Positions 57,895-64,000 of a DNA stretch of 64,000 bases are shown here, piece after piece. Where the stretch lies: contig OY756963.1 in the NCBI GenBank assembly GCA_963580455.1, positions 19,239,555 through 19,303,554 on the forward strand, in the 5' to 3' direction. Position 1 is the first letter of the stretch. Every line of letters starts with the position of its first letter. The notes beneath the pieces were generated by a model that was not told where the DNA came from, ran no database searches, and saw nothing but the letters and a program-made list of their open reading frames with translations. The stretch is from Euonymus europaeus. Taxonomy: Eukaryota; Streptophyta; Magnoliopsida; Celastrales; Celastraceae. A program made the position numbers and the translations under genes.

Positions 57895-60800
57895 TCACAC
57901 CCTGGCAGGAACTTTGTCCTTGAAAAAGCCATTCCATGATGGATCCAGCGGAGGAAGTTGATACTCATCAGGTTTCAGGGACAGAGCAAAATCTGGCAAT
58001 GTCGGAGCGGCCTGCACGATTCTGGAACCAATACCATCCATCAATATATGTTCTTAATACTGGATTCAGGACAACATGGCTCATATTGTGTCCTCACCAA
58101 GAGTCTGTATTACAAGAGTGGCCTCTTTATAATAAATGAGGAATACAAGATGAGGACCATTTATCTCCAACTTACCTTTCATGATTTTGTAGCAATTGTG
58201 TAGAAGCCACCCTGCTTGAAACATCTTTAGGAATCTTGTCAGAAAGGTACTTGTTAGCACCCAACATAGGTGAATTTCTGTTGGCAAAAGAAATCAAGTG
58301 TTAGGAGTTTTTATAAATTTACTTCCGGCGATTCTGATCGGGCCTCTGCATATGAACAATGTGAAAAGTGGATCAAATGATTCCAAAATTACAATATTAG
58401 TATTTAAGTACAATAATAATGGAATAACCAAGGAAACAGTTAGACCAATACCTAGAATGTGTATTCAGTTTCATCGGTGTGTGTACTGTGGATTTGAAAA
58501 AGGAAAAAAAAAAGATAACATAAACCCTAGACACCAAAGCATCTTACTCAGCTCTTGCATCATTGAATAACCAAACAGTTATCTCTCTACGGCTAAACCG
58601 TATGGACTCGGGAGGTCTTGAGTTTGATTTATTTGGTGTGTTCTAGGTTATCAAAAGAGACGAAAAAAAAAGAGAGATTAACCAAGACGTTCATGGTTTT
58701 TGTTTTCAAAGCTTAAATTTGGAGCATGTAAAACTATAGGTAGGTAGTGAATTAAGTTCCACCTCAAAGAAACAAGGAAACCTCACTGCACTTGATGAAA
58801 ACGTTTGTAAATTACCGTGATACGGGAGATGCCAGGTGGAAGGCTTCACATGCCTTCTTACTTGCTATCAGAAACTCTTCTGCTGCTTGCAGAGCAGTTA
58901 CAGCCTTCTCATTTGAATTTTCCACATTCCCCTCGCTATTTATCAAACCATGAAGATAGTATGCAGCAGCCTGCAACATACAATTGCACCAAATTATTTC
59001 CACTACCTCCACATTAAGATTGTAAATCTGGAAATCTAGTTTTTATTAGCAACACTATGAAGCTGAAACCACTGAGTCCAAGCCTTCCATATCGATTACC
59101 GCTTGTAAGCTAAACTAAATATATTTTTTTATGGAAGGGAAAAAACAAGAAATTCAGGAATGAATAATGAGATCAACCCTAAAAGACGAGAATCGTGGTT
59201 ACCAACCAGAAAGAAAGAAAGAAAGAAAAGTAACCAAAATGATACCTTGGCTTCAGCATATTTCCACTGAATGAAAAGCTTATGCTTTTCAGCCCATCCA
59301 CTTGCCAGTGGAAGGTTCATAATGTTCTCTTGTGCCTGCAGAAAGTAGGAAGGGAACGATCACATTGTAGAGCTCCAAACCAGAAGAACTGAGAGATCGT
59401 AAAGTAAGAGCTATCAGCGATGAGAATTTCACATTTTTTACGAGCTAGTACATATAAGAAAAATATGGAGGGTGAAAATACAGGGGAAATATGAACAAAT
59501 TATGGCGATATTAAACATGATTTGTGATATCATTAACAAGAAAAATAGAAGGGAACATGACTATTTTGTTAGTGCATCTTTATCACGCAAAACGAGTATA
59601 GAACCTTACCTGCTGCCAATATTTCACCATCTCACATGCAAGCCTCCGTTTCACAGCCAATGTGGCTTCGAAACTGTCAATTGCCATCCCAAGTTGGATA
59701 TCAACCACCTATTCATGTGTGTTGGAGCAAAAGAGGATAAAATGGCATTGCTTCAACATGTCATGAAGACAACAGCAGGGTTGAATTAGCTATTACCTGG
59801 CCTAGCGCTTGCAGACAAAGGGCTCGAAGAGTTCCCTCAGCCAGGTCTAAAGGTAAATCGTTCCTATAATAGATTCAAAAGTTAATTTAGCCTTTCAAAC
59901 TCCAAAACTATTGTGAGAATAATATGAATAAACAGAAACTGTCTCTGAACTTCAGCCAGAAATGTTTGAAGGAGATATTTCTTCAGCAAACCTGAGCTCA
60001 GAGGGAAACTGAGGAAGAACATGCTCGACAGCAAAATCCAAATATCCTGCTGCTTTCAAGAAAATATCAATGGAAGCTCGTCTGCATTCTATTACAAACA
60101 TCAGAAAATGACACTCTCAGCGGATTAATGAAGATAATTTCTCGTAAAGTCCAGAAAATGATATCATAAGACGAAGGTTCCTTCTTTTTAACATTCAAAC
60201 CACCAGGACAAAGTAACCACCTGCACTGCACTACGACTGACAAAATTTCGAGAGATATAAATGAGTTGAATTTGGAAATTAATTTAACCATACCTTCTGA
60301 TAGTTTTGAATGGTAATCATCATGTGTTGATCGATTAGAAAGAAGCAATAAATTGGCTTGTGATAAGGATAGCATGGCCATCAGGTGTAAGACTGACAGC
60401 ACTTCATACCAGGAATTGGACATAGTAGTCGCCTGAAATTACACTACTTCTAGTTAGAAATTTGTAGGAAGGAAACCGACAAGAGCTGGAAGGCCTCCAA
60501 TAGTGGATTAAGGTGAGGTATGATGATCGGACCTCCGCACCGTCCTCCTGATTTATCCAAGAGAATTGCCAATCATGCTGTAGCTGGTTTCCTGCATTTT
60601 TTTTTGAGACAAAAATGAAGAATACCTAGAATTATCACAAATGAGAATACAAGTTAAGGAATGAAGCTCTTCCCTCGTTTTCATGAATTTTACTTCCTGC
60701 ATTTTTAGCCAGCAAGAACAAAGGTAAACACACGGCATAAAAGTCCATCTCTTTTATTTCTACCTCATCTCTGTATGAAACAAACTGTCTTCTGTAAAGT

Positions 60801-61235
60801 GTTTAATTAATGTTGGAAGTAAAAGAAAATGGATATACCCCTTTCAATTAGCCCCAAAAGTACCGGAAGGTAATCCTCAAGAGCCTGCTGAAGATCAGCC
60901 AATGTCGAACCTCCTGTGAAAACAATGAACGCATTTAGAAGTAAATAATTATAATCATCAGCATAGGCTTCTTGCTTAATCAATATACCATGTCGTGTTG
61001 CTGCTCGTCTTGGTCTTATAGTCATTGGAGCTCCTTGGCTTGCCATGACAACAATACGCGTCCTTAGAGCAGATAATCGCTCAACCAAACTCCCAGACAA
61101 ATCACCGCTAGCTGGCTGAGCAAAGTCGACAGGTTTTGGAATCCTTAGTCCAGGAACAAACACCGCAAGCTCTCCAACATTTTTCGGGCATTTCCTTTCA
61201 CCAGAATCATTTAGAGTTGACACAAAGCACCCCAT
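57895..61235 (-). CDS. BRO1-domain (ALIX-like) protein, irregular C-terminal coding region
   Basis: Eleven minus-strand exons: 61235-60989, 60913-60839, 60591-60533, 60432-60294, 60088-59992, 59863-59797, 59708-59610, 59335-59246, 58970-58816, 58277-58211 (or -58176), 58011-57895. The shorter tenth exon gives 403 aa in frame. It matches the plant BRO1-like family (Arabidopsis At1g73390 type): start MGCFVST, a likely N-myristoylation/palmitoylation site, then VPGLRIPKPVDFAQP, LQQALEDYLPVLLGL, SNSWYEVLSVLHLMAMLSL, the helical BRO1 body with DLAEGTLRALCLQALGQ and AAAYYLHGLI, and the tail LPDFALSLKPDEYQLPPLDP. BRO1 domains bind ESCRT-III-like proteins on endosomes. The strong donor AAAG|GTAAGT (58175) puts the last exon out of frame; the weak donor AGG|GTGGCT (58210) keeps it but drops the YEKIM-like block. 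Confidence 0.9.
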
Positions 61236-62678
61236 GTCCTCAAAATCTATCCTTTCACTCCTGCTACCTAATGAGAACGCATATATATATATACACTGTA
61301 AAATCAATAGAAAACAATCTGAATAAATGTAAACTGAACCAGAGCCTGACTGAGAAATGTAACTTAACATTGAAATCCATTAGAGAACAAAGCAAAATCA
61401 AGGAACAATAAATATGCATTCATGGCCACTTGGGATCCGATACTCGAGTCTCAAGCATATAATTCCAAAACTGGCGGAAAATTGAGAATATTAATCACGA
61501 GTGAAACGAGGAGATATGGTAGAACAAGATAATCCACATAATAAACTCTAAAACAAGCAAAACAAAGACATAAACCGTGAACAGTAAACTATGATTAGCA
61601 AAAAGTTCCTCACTTTCTTCATTTCAAAGACTAACCTTGCTCTTCAATTACAACTCATAAGGTAGTAGATTCAACAAAACCTCTCTTCATCCCTGAAAAA
61701 ACAAGCATTGCCAGCTAAACCTAAATGAGAAACAAAAGGTTGATAGTGGAGTGCATGCTTTATGAGATTGAATTTGTTTGTGTACCCAGAAAGTAAGATT
61801 ACTTTGCTTTGTGGTTATCTTTGGTGATGTGGCTATTATTAGTAGTTATGACTTTTTTGGCATAAACTTGACCAAATTCAAAGTTACATACATCCCCAAC
61901 ACACGTCACTGAAGACAAAAAAAAAACGGCTAAAAATTGTGAAACCCATAAAGATCAAGATGAGAGAGAAACAATTTATAACGGCAATTTTTCAGCTTTT
62001 CAAATGTAATTGTCGTGAACCCACAAGAAAGTGATTGAAAGTATTGAAACCCAAAAAGAAATCCCAACTTGTTGTTTGTTTGTCTGTTTTCTATTCCTCT
62101 GGTCGCCACCCCTAAGAAAACGATGGAAAAAAAACACAATGAAATCCTACTTATTTCTTTGTTATCGCTAGGTTTCAATATAGCATATTATTTGCAAAAT
62201 CAAACCCGCATTTTTGGTAGCATTTTGAGCAATATTTTTCGTACATTTTTAGGATGTTGGTTTTTGTAACATTTTGACTCAAAAAGATTCAAATATCCAT
62301 GTCCGTTCTGAAAATTATAAAATCATGCAACTCATTTAATAATTTCTCACCTTTATATTTTATTTATTATTTTTAATTAATACACTTGTATGTAATTTGA
62401 CACAACATTTAAAGAAGTATAATATGACCAACACACACAAAAAAAACTAACACATATTGGCATTTAAAATATCATATATATCAATATTTAAAACAGCATA
62501 TATACTATTATCATTGTACTACCTAAAATGCTAAATTTCAAATGTTAATCCAAACACACATTTGAAAAATCCCAAATCAATTTATTAAGGGAAAAAAAAC
62601 GAATTGAGAATGCTCTCTTACTTTATCAGCTAGATTGCTTTGGCATGGAAATGGAAACTATATTTATCTTAATTAAAA
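61236..62678. other. 5' UTR and promoter side of the BRO1-like gene
   Basis: A 5' UTR intron is likely: on the minus strand an acceptor, ATTAG|GTAGCAGG, lies at about 61268-61272, and a possible donor, AGCAAG|GTTAGT, at about 61633-61640. A short (TA)n tract is at 61281-61293. Otherwise AT-rich and featureless. Confidence 0.5.
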
Positions 62679-63024
62679 GGGAAAAGTTATGGGTTGTATC
62701 TCGAGCTTTCATGAAAGGATCTAATTGCATCCTGTATTTTCATTTGGATGAAATTTTTCCGTCAATTTTCATTTATATATGGAAATATGTGATGTGGATC
62801 ACTTAAAAGACTCGATACATGGCAAAACATAACTTTTCAATCACCAATGAATTTAAATCATGTCAGAAATAAAGTGTCACATTAGCCAAAATTTAACGGA
62901 AATGAAACAGAAGAGCTAACTGTATTCTTTCCAGAAAGTTGAGGAGACAATTTGAACCAAAATAAAAATATAGGTGCAATTGAATCTTTTCGTCAAAGTT
63001 CAGGGAGGAACCCATAACTTTTCC
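62679..63024. mobile_element. Foldback MITE (about 346 bp)
   Basis: The left arm GGGAAAAGTTATGGGTTGTA pairs with the right end GAACCCATAACTTTTCC. Pairing continues with interruptions (GAAAGGATCTAATTGCATCC against GGTGCAATTGAATCTTTTC). The flanks TTAATTAAAA (62669-62678) and TTAACTTAAA (63025-63034) look like a diverged 10-bp target duplication, suggesting a MULE-type non-autonomous element. Confidence 0.75.
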
Positions 63025-64000
63025 TTAACTTAAATGAGAACAAAATTGTTGGAAATAAAAATTAAATTTAATATCAAATGACAAAACCTCAAATAAAAAT
63101 TAAAAATATTTGATGCTTCCATTGTAATCAACTTTATTTTTCCTGATAAAAAATATATTATTGGATTCTTTATATTAAATATTACAGACTTATGATTTTT
63201 TTCAAAATTATTAAAAATATTTTGATGCTCCAAATGATGCACTGTTTAAAAACCTGTGTTCTCCTCAATCCTTTTTTTTTTTACTCGTATATAAACATCA
63301 AACATCTTAATCTTCCTTTTTTTTTTTAAAGCATCCGTTAAACAACTAATTTAATAAATGAGGAACATCAGCTAACAAGTCATTTTCAGCTCCCTAATCT
63401 AAGAAAAATAATGGTTAGAAGGATTTGGTCAAATAGATTGTGTCACATTGCATTGCCCCGCCGCCCCACCTGTCACCACACCATCCATAGAAGCCATTAA
63501 TCATTTGATTAATTATATTAAATATTCTGTTAAATTGAAGTGATTCTATATTTGCTAATAACATTTATTTTGGCCGGTTTGGTAGATTATTCAGCTGTTT
63601 TCATCACAATGAACATCATTGAACATGCCTTTGAATCAACCCACTTGTTCAGTGAGAGTGCCTTTTGGGAGAGATTCTTCCCTCAGCTGCCATGGGCAGT
63701 TGTAACCTCGTTGGAAGGGTTTTGACCCGTCTTGGGTGCCCTCCAATAGGTTATATAGACCTACATGATGGCCAAGCCAAGCATTACCTCACTTGTAAAA
63801 ACATGAAATAAAAACTGGGTATGATGTTGGACTTGTAATTCTAAATTAAGAACTTTTATTTTTCATAATGAAGTGGGAGAGTTATGATCGGAGTGGTGAT
63901 AAATGGTTCAGTGCAAAGTTCATATTGTCTCATTTTATTATAACATCGTATTATATTATAAAACTATATTTCATTATAAGCATACAATGAAATATGATAT
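63025..64000. other. Right-edge intergenic DNA
   Basis: AT-rich. The short open frame at 63540-63725 shows no family signature. The last ~70 bp (ATTATATT, TTTCATTATAAGCATACAATGAAATA) resemble the palindromic units of the element at 30344-30680 and may be the start of another copy that continues past the edge. Confidence 0.4.

Noticed and set aside
63540..63725. 61-codon open frame near the right edge
   Set aside because: No recognisable domain, codon pattern or splice context.

Overview
The window is nuclear DNA from a flowering plant, most likely a eudicot. Genes are split by many short GT-AG introns, intergenic DNA is AT-rich, and the gaps hold plant transposon families (TRIM, PIF/Harbinger and Tourist, Stowaway, RTE LINE, SINE). 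The encoded proteins match plant families (FyPP/PP6, plant ING, BIOF, DUF639, plant BRO1-like). I cannot name the species. Exon models below were built by hand from reading frame, family conservation and splice signals.

Layout. 1-2748 (-): 5' part of a short-chain dehydrogenase/reductase gene that runs off the left edge. Its first exon has an apparent one-base deletion and its first intron holds a complete TRIM retrotransposon. 4153-9345 (+): a nearly intact PIF/Harbinger transposon with a Myb/SANT-like protein and a DDE transposase. 9435-15737 (+): TMEM33/Pom33-family membrane protein. 16355-19655 (-): ING2-type PHD-finger chromatin reader, convergent with the preceding gene. 20377-22985: decayed FAR1/MULE transposase fragment between two inverted AT-rich repeats. 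23560-28059 (+): large uncharacterised, mostly disordered plant protein with a repeated motif. 28920-29354: 5'-truncated retroposed RNase H fragment. 29856-30680: Stowaway MITE with a nested Tourist MITE, then a palindrome-rich element. 30971-37623 (+): DUF639 protein. 41028-49451 (+): PP6-type phosphatase catalytic subunit. 52039-56888 (+): KAPA synthase BIOF with a peroxisomal-type C-terminus. 57895-61235 (-): BRO1-domain protein with an odd C-terminal coding region. The rest is MITE-rich intergenic DNA.

The genes form no obvious pathway; this looks like an ordinary euchromatic gene neighbourhood with many small transposons. The most interesting signals are the transposon relationships. The Harbinger element (4153-9345) and a 124-bp Tourist MITE (29876-29999) share almost the same terminal sequence and the same TAA target duplication, so the window may hold both a transposase source and a mobilised derivative. 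Other points are the solo TRIM, a GC-AG intron in the phosphatase gene, frame problems in three coding units (SDR, Harbinger transposase, BRO1-like), and several long foldback elements.
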